Below are positions 16,893-25,358 of a stretch of DNA of 64,000 bases, piece by piece. A model generated the notes under the pieces. It was not told the origin of the DNA. It did not search any database and saw only the letters and a list, made by a program, of their open reading frames with translations. This DNA is from CAZYFH01 sp965249175 (lineage in GTDB: Bacteria > Acidobacteriota > Vicinamibacteria > Vicinamibacterales > UBA8438). The stretch lies in contig OZ252227.1 in the NCBI GenBank assembly GCA_965249175.1, forward strand, positions 5,952,001-6,016,000, in the 5' to 3' direction. Made by a program: the position numbers and the translations under genes. The number at the start of each line of letters is the position of its first letter. The first letter of the stretch is position 1.

Positions 16893-17954
16893 TCAGAAGC
16901 TGGATGCAACGGGGCGCTTTATCTGTCGCCTGACGTGCTCCAGGTAGTCACGCACACCAGCACGCGACCGCCGTCTGATGATGGATCTGAGGAAGAACCC
17001 TTTGAATCCGGTCATCCCGTCGTTGCGCGATCGCGTGATCGAGATGAGCGCCGAGCCGGGCCGGTCGCCGCGATCGTGCTCGATGACGAAGCGCAGCTCG
17101 AGCGTCGTATGGAAGTAGTGGCTCGCGTAGAGCTGCTTGATAGAGATCGCATAGGCGACACCCCATGCCGGAGTCGTCAACGGGTAGATCGTGACGTGGT
17201 TGACGCGGATGGTCGGCTTGAGGCCGAAATCGACCACGGTCCAGTAGAAGAAATCTTCGGCGCCGGCCGGCCGGTCGCGAGGGTAGGTCTCCAAATACGC
17301 CAGGAGCGCGGGTACGGGAGCGGGCAGCGGGTCGTCGCTGGCCAGGAGGCCCCGGACCTGCTCGGCCACCGACAACGGTGTGCCGCTGTCGTCGTAGGAA
17401 CCGAGCGTGTTGTTGCCGCCGGCCCGATACGCGAGGACCAGGTCGATGATCATCGAGCGGGCGACCCGGTCAACCTGGCGCGCGGCAGTCGCGGACGACC
17501 ACTCCACCTCGTTCCGGAACCGGCTCATCGCGGCGGCGGAGAGCTTCACGTCGCAGTCGCCCGGACGGCACCTCGACAAGGCGGCGAAATCCCCGACCGG
17601 GAGCGTTAGCGATTCCAGATCGGCGGCCCGCGGGGGGCTGGAGAAGCGTCCGATCTGTGGGATGCCCGGGCCGCGCTCGAACTCCTCGATGTCGCGGAAA
17701 CGCTCGAGGAACTGCTCCGGCGCCGCGTCGACGTACACCACGCCGACATGGGCGAGCTCCTCGCGTATCGGCGTGTCGAGGCTCCGGATCACGGCCGAGC
17801 CAGCGTCGAGCGCCCGGAGATCGTCGTCCGAGAAGCCCATCCTGTCGGTCAGCAGACTGTCCAGGTCGGAACCGGATTGCGCGCCCGGGACGGTCGCGGC
17901 GATCAGGAACGCCGCTCCGACGCTGACGACGTAAGCTCCGGCGCTACGCGACAC
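16893..17954 (-). CDS. Exported hypothetical protein
   Basis: 353 residues with a probable signal peptide (about residues 1-25, ending PGAQS). No catalytic signature is recognised. The C-terminal third (YFHTTLELRFVIEHD, then ALISITRSRNDGMTGFKGFF) looks strand-rich and like a lipid- or ligand-binding fold. The last 35 residues are basic. The stop codon abuts the stop of the convergent methyltransferase. The function is unknown. Confidence 0.65.
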   Translation of the reverse strand: MSRSAGAYVVSVGAAFLIAATVPGAQSGSDLDSLLTDRMGFSDDDLRALDAGSAVIRSLDTPIREELAHVGVVYVDAAPEQFLERFRDIEEFERGPGIPQIGRFSSPPRAADLESLTLPVGDFAALSRCRPGDCDVKLSAAAMSRFRNEVEWSSATAARQVDRVARSMIIDLVLAYRAGGNNTLGSYDDSGTPLSVAEQVRGLLASDDPLPAPVPALLAYLETYPRDRPAGAEDFFYWTVVDFGLKPTIRVNHVTIYPLTTPAWGVAYAISIKQLYASHYFHTTLELRFVIEHDRGDRPGSALISITRSRNDGMTGFKGFFLRSIIRRRSRAGVRDYLEHVRRQIKRPVASSF

Positions 17955-18037
17955 GGGTGGCGTTTCCTATCCGAGAGACAGCAGTTGCCGTTGCGGCGTC
18001 AGACGATTGGCAAGGTCAACCGTCGAAACACGCCGCC

Positions 18038-19399
18038 TCAGTAGTCATCCGCGGCGAGCGACGCGCGGATGATTTCGTGATCGTTCCGCGTGATGATGTG
18101 GCGGTTGGCATACGCAGGATGCGTCCAGTTGACGACGCGATCGAACAGCCTGCGCGGGCCGAAACCAGCATCCGTCGTCGGCTCGATCAACCGCGTGCGA
18201 TCGATCTCTTCGTAGCCGTCCGGTGTGAATCGCGCGATGATCAGAAACCCCTCGTCGTTGTTGACGAAGTACCGGTCGCCGTGGCGCACCATGAACGCGG
18301 CGCCCCAGCGGGCCTGGGTGGTCATCCGGTCGCTCATCCACAGCCGGTCTCCCGTGCGCGCATCGAGCCCCCGGAGCTCGCCGTAGCTCCCGACCCCGTA
18401 GATGTAGTCGCCCTCGACGATCGGCGTCGTGATGAGCGAGTGGAGTGAATCCGTGCCATCCGGCAGCTCGCTCGAGCCGACGCGGTTCCAGGCCAGCGAC
18501 GCCCCCGGTCGATCGGTGTTCAGCCGCAGCATCATCGACCCACCATAGAACTGGGTCACGAAGAGGGAGTTGCCGGCGTGGATGGGCGTCGCCACCGACA
18601 TCCCGCCAACGACGTCGAATGGCTGCTCCCAGTAGACCGCTCCGGTGTCGGGATTGAGGGACGTCACGGCGGTCGGGTGGTAGATGATGAGCTGTCGCAC
18701 GCCGCCCGCCTCGATGATGACCGGCTGTGCGTACCCCACCTCCGACACCACGTCGATCGCGCGCCAGACTTCTTCGCCAGTCATCTTGTCGAACGCGGCC
18801 ACGAGCGCATCCGGCTCACCGCCCACGACGTAGATGACGCGGTCTCCGTCGACCAGGGGCGAGCTGGAGATGCCGAACACAGGGACCGTGGTGTCGTACT
18901 CGGTCACGGCATCGATCGCCCACACGACGTCGCCGGTCTCGGTGTTCAGGCAGAGCATCATTCCGCCGGCACCGAAGACATACACCCGATCGCCATCGAC
19001 GGACGGCGACGCCCGGGGGCCGGTCGCATAGGACATCATCAGGTTGCGGTACTGCGTCTCCCACGAATGGGTCCAGAGGACCTCGCCGGTCTCTTCATCG
19101 AGCGCGAGGATCCGCTCCGCGCCGTCGGCGACTCTGGTGTCCGGCAAGAACTCGAAATCGGTGACGAACACGCGCCCGTCCGCCACGACCGGCCCCGCGT
19201 ACCCGCCGTTCACCGGCACACGCCAGGAGACCCGCAGACCCTCGTCGGGAAACCGATCCAGCACGCCGTCCTCTGTCCAGACCGCGAGTCGCGCGGGCCC
19301 CCGCCACTGCGGCCAGTCCTCGGCACCGACGCTCGTCGTGACAAGTGCGGAGAGCGCGACACCCAGAGCACACACACCTCGAAGCGGACGTTCAACCAT
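18038..19399 (-). CDS. Exported PQQ-like beta-propeller protein
   Basis: 453 residues with a signal peptide ending VGAED. The mature protein begins DWPQWRGPARLAVW, the hallmark of PQQ-like propellers common in Planctomycetota and Acidobacteriota. Blade motifs recur (ALDEETGEVLW, CLNTETGDVVW, AFDKMTGEEVW, SLNPDTGAVYW, GLDARTGDRLW). Catalytic features of PQQ alcohol dehydrogenases are not evident, so it may be a scaffold or a non-enzymatic propeller of BamB type. It is a single gene. Confidence 0.8.
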   Translation of the reverse strand: MVERPLRGVCALGVALSALVTTSVGAEDWPQWRGPARLAVWTEDGVLDRFPDEGLRVSWRVPVNGGYAGPVVADGRVFVTDFEFLPDTRVADGAERILALDEETGEVLWTHSWETQYRNLMMSYATGPRASPSVDGDRVYVFGAGGMMLCLNTETGDVVWAIDAVTEYDTTVPVFGISSSPLVDGDRVIYVVGGEPDALVAAFDKMTGEEVWRAIDVVSEVGYAQPVIIEAGGVRQLIIYHPTAVTSLNPDTGAVYWEQPFDVVGGMSVATPIHAGNSLFVTQFYGGSMMLRLNTDRPGASLAWNRVGSSELPDGTDSLHSLITTPIVEGDYIYGVGSYGELRGLDARTGDRLWMSDRMTTQARWGAAFMVRHGDRYFVNNDEGFLIIARFTPDGYEEIDRTRLIEPTTDAGFGPRRLFDRVVNWTHPAYANRHIITRNDHEIIRASLAADDY

Positions 19400-19479
19400 G
19401 ATTCACCTCGTCGCCTGGTTATGCGTGGGGGAGGCCCAACCGTCTGATTATGCCACTGCCAGCACGCAGGCGCCGTTCT

Positions 19480-20775
19480 TCAGATCTGTCGCAGAAACTC
19501 CAGCACCAGTTGGGTCACTGTCTCGGGCTGCTCTTGCTGCACCCAGTGGCCAGCGCCATCGAGAAGGTGGAGACCGCGCATGTCGGTGCACGCGCTAGTC
19601 CGCATCTGTTCGAGCGCACCAGGGCGCTGGTGGATGCCCCAGTCACTCTTCCCCGCGATGAACAATGATGGCTGGTCGATGGTTCTCCCGGCGAACAGTT
19701 GGAGGTCGGCATTGATGCCGTCACCGCCGAAGATCGACGAGACCGATGTCACGCTTCGATACCACTGCAGCCCGCCCTGGAACCCGGTCCGTTTGTATTC
19801 GGCGCTGTAGACGCGGAGCGCGTCGTCCGGCAGCCACTCGCATGCGGCGATCTCGGCCGGCGATGGCATCGCCTCGGCGACTGTCTCCGCCATCCCCTTG
19901 TCTAGGTCCATGACGTAGTAGTGCGGGAGCTGCGCCAGCGCGGCGGCGGACCACTCACGCAGCGGATACGGCCGGTTCCCGGGCCAGTCGGCGCTCTTCA
20001 TGTGGTAGTACGCGCGAAGGAAGGCGTGAACGCCCTGCGGCGCGCGCCACATGTTGTCGTTCGCCTCGCGTGTCGCGTAGAAGCGGCGGTAGTGCTTGCG
20101 CGGGGGCGTCAGCCTTCGGAGACCCTCGTCGATGTCGGCACCTGCGGAGGAATCCGCGAGTGTCGGTCCCCTGTCGGCCGTATCGAACGGGAGCGTCGCC
20201 GTGCCTCCGAATGGGGCGCTCATCAAGACGACGGACCGGAAGACATCAGGGCGCGCGACCGCGCACCAGGACGCCACCAGCGACCCGAAGTCGTGTCCGA
20301 CGAGGTGTATGTCGCGATAACCAAACGCCGCCACCAGCCCGAGCATGTCCCGTACCTCGTTCACCATGCGGAACGGGCGCAGGTCGTCTTCGAAGTCGAT
20401 GTCTGAACCGTCCGTGCGACCGTATCCCCGGAGGTCGGGCGCGATGACGTGGTAGCCGGCCGCGGTGAGGCGTGGCATCACGTTCCGCCAGCTGTACGCC
20501 AGCTCCGGAAAGCCGTGGACCAGTAGGACGCCCGGACGGCCCGTGGCCCGTGACCCAGCCTCCAGGACGTGCATGCGCAGACCGTTGACGTCGCGGACGA
20601 ATCGGGAGCGCACGCCGGGTGGCAACACGTCGGCCGGATACGGACCGAGGTCGTTTCGCTGCGCCGGTGGTCGAGCGCCCACGCTGACTCCCGGTCTCCA
20701 CGCGGCGGAGACAAGGCCTGCGCCGAGCCCGGTCATGAGCTGGCGTCGCGTGAGCGCTCGGGTGCAATCGGTCAG
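19480..20775 (-). CDS. Tat-exported alpha/beta hydrolase, epoxide hydrolase-like
   Basis: About 431 residues. The hydrolase core is clear: VLLVHGFPELAYSWRNVMP with the oxyanion HGFPE, IAPDLRGYGRTDGS, and the nucleophile elbow VGHDFGSLVASW with Asp, which fits epoxide or dehalogenase-type hydrolases. The catalytic His is probably in DGAGHWVQQEQPE. LTRRQLMTGLGAGLVSAA is a Tat signal, but the only ATG lies inside it. A CTG at 20775, overlapping the upstream TGA as CTGA, would include the twin Arg. The gene is coupled to the small exported protein upstream. Confidence 0.8.
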   Translation of the reverse strand: MTDCTRALTRRQLMTGLGAGLVSAAWRPGVSVGARPPAQRNDLGPYPADVLPPGVRSRFVRDVNGLRMHVLEAGSRATGRPGVLLVHGFPELAYSWRNVMPRLTAAGYHVIAPDLRGYGRTDGSDIDFEDDLRPFRMVNEVRDMLGLVAAFGYRDIHLVGHDFGSLVASWCAVARPDVFRSVVLMSAPFGGTATLPFDTADRGPTLADSSAGADIDEGLRRLTPPRKHYRRFYATREANDNMWRAPQGVHAFLRAYYHMKSADWPGNRPYPLREWSAAALAQLPHYYVMDLDKGMAETVAEAMPSPAEIAACEWLPDDALRVYSAEYKRTGFQGGLQWYRSVTSVSSIFGGDGINADLQLFAGRTIDQPSLFIAGKSDWGIHQRPGALEQMRTSACTDMRGLHLLDGAGHWVQQEQPETVTQLVLEFLRQI

Positions 20776-21326
20776 CGTCCCGGCACCATGATGTGCGCTC
20801 CCGACGTGCCGGCGTCCATAATCCACGTCCCGGCCTCGTTGTAGGCGCCGCTGCTCGGCAGGCCGAGCGAGTCGCTGGTCGCGAACGGGACGGCGACCGT
20901 GATGTGCGGGTTTGCCGAGGCCTGGTCCTGCCCGCTCAGCGAATAGTAGGTGCTGCCGAACGCCGCCACCTCCCGCGTGCCGTCCGCCTCGGCCTCGTCC
21001 ATCATCGCCTGGATCGCTTCGGCGTTGCCGCCCGACATGTTCCAGGCGCGATTCTGCTTGACGCGGGCAAGATTCGCCTCGCTTGTGCATTGGACGGCGA
21101 ACGAGCGCCCCGGCTCGTCGGAGCGGTCCCAGCACATGAGGCCGTTCGTGCCTTCGCGCAACACGTCATGGCCGCCGTCGGCCGCCAACCGGATCACCAT
21201 GGCGTCGCCTTGCATCACTCGCGGCGCCGCCAGCACCGCCCGTGCAATAGCGTCGGCCGACGTCTGAGCCTGCGAGATGACGCCTGTCGCGCACAAGATG
21301 GATGTCACGATTACGGTTCGCCTCAT
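20772..21326 (-). CDS. Exported protein of unknown function, paralogue of the gene at 33906
   Basis: 184 residues with a Sec signal ending SQAQT. It shares a two-part pattern with the protein at 33906-34454: a middle GLMCWDRSDEPGRSFAVQCT followed by SEANLARV, and the ending GTSGAHIMVPGR. The two conserved Cys (CW, CT) could pair in the periplasm. No known domain is recognised. The stop overlaps the proposed CTG start of the exported hydrolase, so the two are probably translated together. The paralogue has no such partner. Confidence 0.7.
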   Translation of the reverse strand: MRRTVIVTSILCATGVISQAQTSADAIARAVLAAPRVMQGDAMVIRLAADGGHDVLREGTNGLMCWDRSDEPGRSFAVQCTSEANLARVKQNRAWNMSGGNAEAIQAMMDEAEADGTREVAAFGSTYYSLSGQDQASANPHITVAVPFATSDSLGLPSSGAYNEAGTWIMDAGTSGAHIMVPGR

Positions 21327-21415
21327 TGGATTCCCTCCCTTTGCGTACCGCTAAACATACGCCATCGCGCCCGCGCTGCCGCCTGATCTATGCTGACGGT
21401 GAGGGGAGGCTCGCC

Positions 21416-22117
21416 ATGACTGACAGCTCAACCTATACGTCGACGCCCGTCGAGATGCTCGGCATCGATGCGCGCGCCACGTTCATCACGCGGACCTACA
21501 CCCACCTGTTCGGCGCGATCATCGGCTTCGTCCTGGTCGAGATGTTCTTCTTCACGACGGGTCTCGCCGAGGTCATGGCCCGCGCGATGCTGGGCACGAG
21601 CTGGCTGCTAGTGCTCGGCGGCTTCGTGCTGGTCAGCTGGCTGGCGAGCCGGGCGGCACACCAGTCGCGCTCGCTTGGCACGCAGTATCTCGCCCTTGGC
21701 GGATTCGTGGTGGCCGAGGCGGTCATCTTCGTCCCGATGCTGTTCATCGCTCAGAACTACGCGCAGGGCGGCGTCATCGAGAGCGCCGCCACCGTGACGT
21801 TGCTCGGGTTCGGCGCGCTGACGGCCATCGCGTTCTGGACGCGCAAGGACTTCTCATTTCTCGGCGCGCTCCTCCGCTGGGTCGGGATCCTCGCCCTGGT
21901 GGCGATCGTCGCCGCCGTCCTCTTTGGCTTCGAGCTCGGGACCTGGTTCTCGGTCGCGATGATTGGCGTGGCGGGCGCGGCGATCCTCTTCGACACGTCC
22001 AACGTGATCCACCACTTTCCGGAGGATCGCTACGTGGCGGCGGCGTTGACGCTCTTCGCGTCGGTCGCGCTGATGTTCTGGTACGTGCTGCGGCTGTTCA
22101 TGGGGTCTCGGGATTAG
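21416..22117 (+). CDS. Bax inhibitor-1 / YccA family membrane protein
   Basis: 233 residues from the ATG at 21416, which follows GAGGGGAGG. There are seven hydrophobic helices. Family features are an N-terminal RATFITRTYTHLFGAI, an acidic helix-7 half-site ILFDTSNVIHHFPEDRYV, and a C-terminal LFASVALMFWYVLRLFM. Bacterial BI-1/YetJ proteins are pH-sensitive Ca2+ leak channels of the inner membrane. A divergent promoter region is shared with the 20772 gene. Confidence 0.85.
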   Translation: MTDSSTYTSTPVEMLGIDARATFITRTYTHLFGAIIGFVLVEMFFFTTGLAEVMARAMLGTSWLLVLGGFVLVSWLASRAAHQSRSLGTQYLALGGFVVAEAVIFVPMLFIAQNYAQGGVIESAATVTLLGFGALTAIAFWTRKDFSFLGALLRWVGILALVAIVAAVLFGFELGTWFSVAMIGVAGAAILFDTSNVIHHFPEDRYVAAALTLFASVALMFWYVLRLFMGSRD

Positions 22118-22169
22118 CGCCCCTCGAACTCCCGGACTGTGTCGGACGTCAATCGAGGGGACGCGCCGG

Positions 22170-24761
22170 CTAGCGGATATAGCCCAGCGCCCGGAGCTTG
22201 GCGAGCTCCTCCGGCGGGAGATCGTCGGTGGACGTCTCCTCGACCTGTTGCGCGACGGCACGCGCCTGCCACCGATCGATCTCATTGGCGAGACGCTCCA
22301 CGACGTCGGGATGGTCGGCGGCGACGTCGTCGAGGTTGAGCGGATCGTCGACGTGGCTGTAGAGCTCGAACTCCGAGCGCCCCTCGGGCACGTTCAGGTT
22401 CTTGACCAGCTTCCACCCGCCCAGCACGACCGCCAGTGACTCGATGTCGGGCAGCGGGGGATCCTCCTCGCCAAACCCGCCGTCGCGCCGCTCGGAGAAC
22501 GCCGGCCGGCGCACCCACCCGAGCTCGTCGGGCGCATCCGGGGCCGCCATCAGCGGCACCAGGCTCTGCCCCTGCGCGGCCTCGGGCACGGCGAGCCCGG
22601 CCAGATCGAGCACCGTCGGCATGACGTCGAGCGACTGCACGAGCTCGTCGACCACCGCGCCGGCCGGCACGACCCCGGGCCACCAGAAAAACAACGGCAC
22701 ATTGACCATCTCGCCGTACGCCGTGTTGCCGTGAAAGTGACGGCCGTGCTCGAGAAACTCCTCCCCGTGGTCGCTCATGAACACCAGCAACGTGTCGTCG
22801 TCCAGGCCGAGCTCGCGCAGCCGCTGGAACAGCCGCTCCACCTCGGCGTCCATACCGCGGATCGACCCGTCGTACCAGTCCTCCTCGTGGGCGATGAACG
22901 CCTCGCGGTCGACCCCCGCCGCCTCAATGTCGATGTCGAGGGGAAGGGTCTCACGTCGTCCCCGAACGTCCTCGTCGAGCGCCTCTCTGATCGCGTCGAT
23001 ACGCTCCTGGTGGGTGTCCTTGGCATCCGGCGGAGCCCAGGCCGTGTCGTAGGGCCGATACGGCTCGAACGGCGAGTGCGGGTCGAACACATGCAGGAAG
23101 ACGAAGAACGGCGCGTCGCGGTGATCCTCGAGCCACGGCACGAGTCGGTCGACGAAGGTGCGGGCGGTCTTGGCGCTGCTGTGCTCGAGGTCGGGAACCG
23201 AGGAGCGCTCGTGCAGCACCTCGACGCCCTGGTGCAGGTTGGTGAGCCGGCCGGTGAACTGCACGGACGAGGTCGACAGCGTCGCGTATCCGGCGTCGTT
23301 GAACACCTCGGGCAGGATGGTCACAGAGGACGGCAGTCGGTCGGCCACTTTGGAGATGCGGTTCGAGGTCGGATACAGCGAGCTCAAGATCGACGGCACC
23401 GACACCTTCGTCCAGGTGCCCTGCGAGATGTTGTCGGCGAACCGCGTGCCCTCGGATGCGAGTCGCGTGAGGAACGGCGCGGTCGGCCGGCCGTAGCCCC
23501 ACGATTCGAGGTGATCGCGCCGCAAGGTATCGGCGATCAGGAAGATCACCCCCTGCGGTCGGCGGCCGCCGCCGTCCTCCAACGCGCTGCGCGCCTCGCT
23601 CACGTCGCCGGCGTCCGCCATCGTGTTGCTGCTGCGCAGGACCGGCGCGCCCCAATAGCCGAGCATCCCGGGGGTCTCGCTCTCCAACGACAGCGACAGC
23701 GTCACGCTGCGGCCGGCGTAGTCATCCAGGTCGAAGCGCACGCTCTCCCATCGACGCGGCGTCGTCACGGTCCGTTCCATCAGCGTCGTCTCGTCGATGT
23801 CGACCGAGAACGTGAGCTGGCCGTCCTCGATGGTGCCGTAGCTGATCTCGAACCACGGCCGATCGGGCACCTCGACGTTGAAGGTCACCACCTCCGGCGA
23901 TCGCGAGACGATCGTTTCGCGGTAAATCTCACTCAGGCCCTGCCAGCCCGGACCGGACGAGATCGACCGGAGGTGTTCCTTGAGCGTGGTGACACGCACC
24001 GATTCGATCTCGAAGTCGGTTACGTCGGCGTCCGTCACCTCGATCAGCAACCGACGCGTGCTCGCCACCGGAAAGCTCCGCGTCACGTTGGTCAGCGTGT
24101 AGGTCTGGAACTCATCGCCAGAGGTGAGCTCGGTCTCGAACGGCGCCGGGTTGCGGCGGAAGTTGCGCAGGATGTCGTCCTTGCGCTCCGCCTCGAGGAG
24201 GGTCGCGACATCCGGCGCGTTGTTCGTATGGACCCTCAGGATGTCGCCCTCACCGACTTTCACGCGGACCTCGACCGCGTGGATGTAGGCGTTGTCGTCG
24301 AGGGTCTCGGGAAGCTCGGCCATCAGCACGGCCTGTTCGCCGGTCGTGCCCGCGAGCATCCCTTCGCGGATCTCCAGGCTCTCGATGCCGTTGAAGACCG
24401 TCCATCCGTACGTGTCGAGGCCGAGATCGACCGGCGGGCGCTCTTCATCGTCGCTGTCGTCCTCGTCATCATCCGCTGCGTCGGGCGCCGCGTCTTCCCC
24501 ATCGTCTTCGTTCGGTTGGGGAGGCTCCGGCGCCGGAACCGTGCCCGCACCATCGAATCGCCACTCGGTTCGCGCGAGCGTCTCGACCTCCACCGTGCCC
24601 GCCACCGTCGCGTCCGCGAAGTAGTCGACGAGGTTAAAAGCGATGGGTGTCGACGGAGAACCGCAGGCACTCGCCAGGGTCAGTGAGGCGAGGGCAACGC
24701 CCCAGCGCGTCGTGCGGGCACACAACGTCACGAGCATCAACGTCACAGGTCTGGTGCGCAT
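22170..24761 (-). CDS. Sulfatase-like lipoprotein (alkaline phosphatase superfamily) with Thr at the usual nucleophile site
   Basis: 863 residues from the ATG at 24761, with AAGGA just upstream. A lipobox LASACGS ends the signal peptide. Residues 70-110 form a very acidic linker, followed by strand-rich modules to about residue 420. The C-terminal half is sulfatase-like: the metal-site IADTLRRDHLESWGYGRPTA, FVFLHVFDPHSPFEPY, MSDHGEEFLEHGRHFHGN and a final LAKLRALGYIR. Where sulfatases have CxPxR, this protein has SQGTWTKVSVPS, so formylglycine cannot form there and a Thr may be the nucleophile. It may be a phosphotransferase or phosphoesterase rather than a sulfatase. Confidence 0.8.
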   Translation of the reverse strand: MRTRPVTLMLVTLCARTTRWGVALASLTLASACGSPSTPIAFNLVDYFADATVAGTVEVETLARTEWRFDGAGTVPAPEPPQPNEDDGEDAAPDAADDDEDDSDDEERPPVDLGLDTYGWTVFNGIESLEIREGMLAGTTGEQAVLMAELPETLDDNAYIHAVEVRVKVGEGDILRVHTNNAPDVATLLEAERKDDILRNFRRNPAPFETELTSGDEFQTYTLTNVTRSFPVASTRRLLIEVTDADVTDFEIESVRVTTLKEHLRSISSGPGWQGLSEIYRETIVSRSPEVVTFNVEVPDRPWFEISYGTIEDGQLTFSVDIDETTLMERTVTTPRRWESVRFDLDDYAGRSVTLSLSLESETPGMLGYWGAPVLRSSNTMADAGDVSEARSALEDGGGRRPQGVIFLIADTLRRDHLESWGYGRPTAPFLTRLASEGTRFADNISQGTWTKVSVPSILSSLYPTSNRISKVADRLPSSVTILPEVFNDAGYATLSTSSVQFTGRLTNLHQGVEVLHERSSVPDLEHSSAKTARTFVDRLVPWLEDHRDAPFFVFLHVFDPHSPFEPYRPYDTAWAPPDAKDTHQERIDAIREALDEDVRGRRETLPLDIDIEAAGVDREAFIAHEEDWYDGSIRGMDAEVERLFQRLRELGLDDDTLLVFMSDHGEEFLEHGRHFHGNTAYGEMVNVPLFFWWPGVVPAGAVVDELVQSLDVMPTVLDLAGLAVPEAAQGQSLVPLMAAPDAPDELGWVRRPAFSERRDGGFGEEDPPLPDIESLAVVLGGWKLVKNLNVPEGRSEFELYSHVDDPLNLDDVAADHPDVVERLANEIDRWQARAVAQQVEETSTDDLPPEELAKLRALGYIR

Positions 24762-24816
24762 AGGGTCGTCCTTGCTGCGGAGTCGGCCCATTATGGCACC
24801 GGGGTAAACTCTCAAC

Positions 24817-25338
24817 ATGAGTGAACGAAAGCCTCGCCGTACGGTTCGTGCCGTGGTGCTGACCGCTCTCGTGGTCGCGCCCCTCGGCGCCTTGCTGTAC
24901 TGGACCGTCACGTGTCCATGTGAACGAACGCCCGGCGGCTATTTGATGGGAGCCGCGGCCGAGGCACCGGTGGCGGACTGGTCATTCGCCAACGACGTCA
25001 CGCTCTGTCAGATCCAGATCAGCGCGGGCCTCCTGCCGCACTCGATCAACCTCAACTGCATGGCGACCGGCGCCGGAGACCTCTATCTGAGCTGCTCCCA
25101 GTGCGAGAGCAAACGCTGGTCCAATGCGGCCGTCGGCAACGGCCGTGCGCGACTGCGCTTGGACGGGACCGTCTATCCGGTGAACGTCACCCGGGTCATG
25201 GACGCCGGCGAGCTCGACCGAGCCTGGGGCGCGCGGGTGACGAAGCTGAACACGCTCACCGCCCCCGCGAACCCCGCACCCCCACCCGGCACACCTCGCC
25301 CGGATCATTGGTGGTCCTTTCGCGTGGTGTCTCGCTAG
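24817..25338 (+). CDS. Membrane-anchored split-barrel-like protein of unknown function
   Basis: 173 residues with one N-terminal helix (AVVLTALVVAPLGALLYW) and a periplasmic rest. VADWSFANDVTLCQIQ, LNCMATGAGDLYLSCSQCES and GRARLRLDGTVYPVNVTRV resemble the strand order of FMN/F420-type split barrels (LYL-S, W, V-L-xG-Y-V). The Cys residues (CPC, CSQC) may form disulfides or bind metal. A similar pattern occurs in the protein at 31663, beside the FO synthase. IS256 copy 1 begins about 20 bp downstream. Cofactor binding is unproven. Confidence 0.5.
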   Translation: MSERKPRRTVRAVVLTALVVAPLGALLYWTVTCPCERTPGGYLMGAAAEAPVADWSFANDVTLCQIQISAGLLPHSINLNCMATGAGDLYLSCSQCESKRWSNAAVGNGRARLRLDGTVYPVNVTRVMDAGELDRAWGARVTKLNTLTAPANPAPPPGTPRPDHWWSFRVVSR

Positions 25339-25358
25339 CCGGCGCCTCGGCTCGCGAA

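Noticed and set aside
22731..24686. A 651-codon open frame on the plus strand opposite the sulfatase-like gene
   Set aside because: Arg/His/Val-rich composition and no domain sense; it is the mirror of a long high-GC gene on the other strand.
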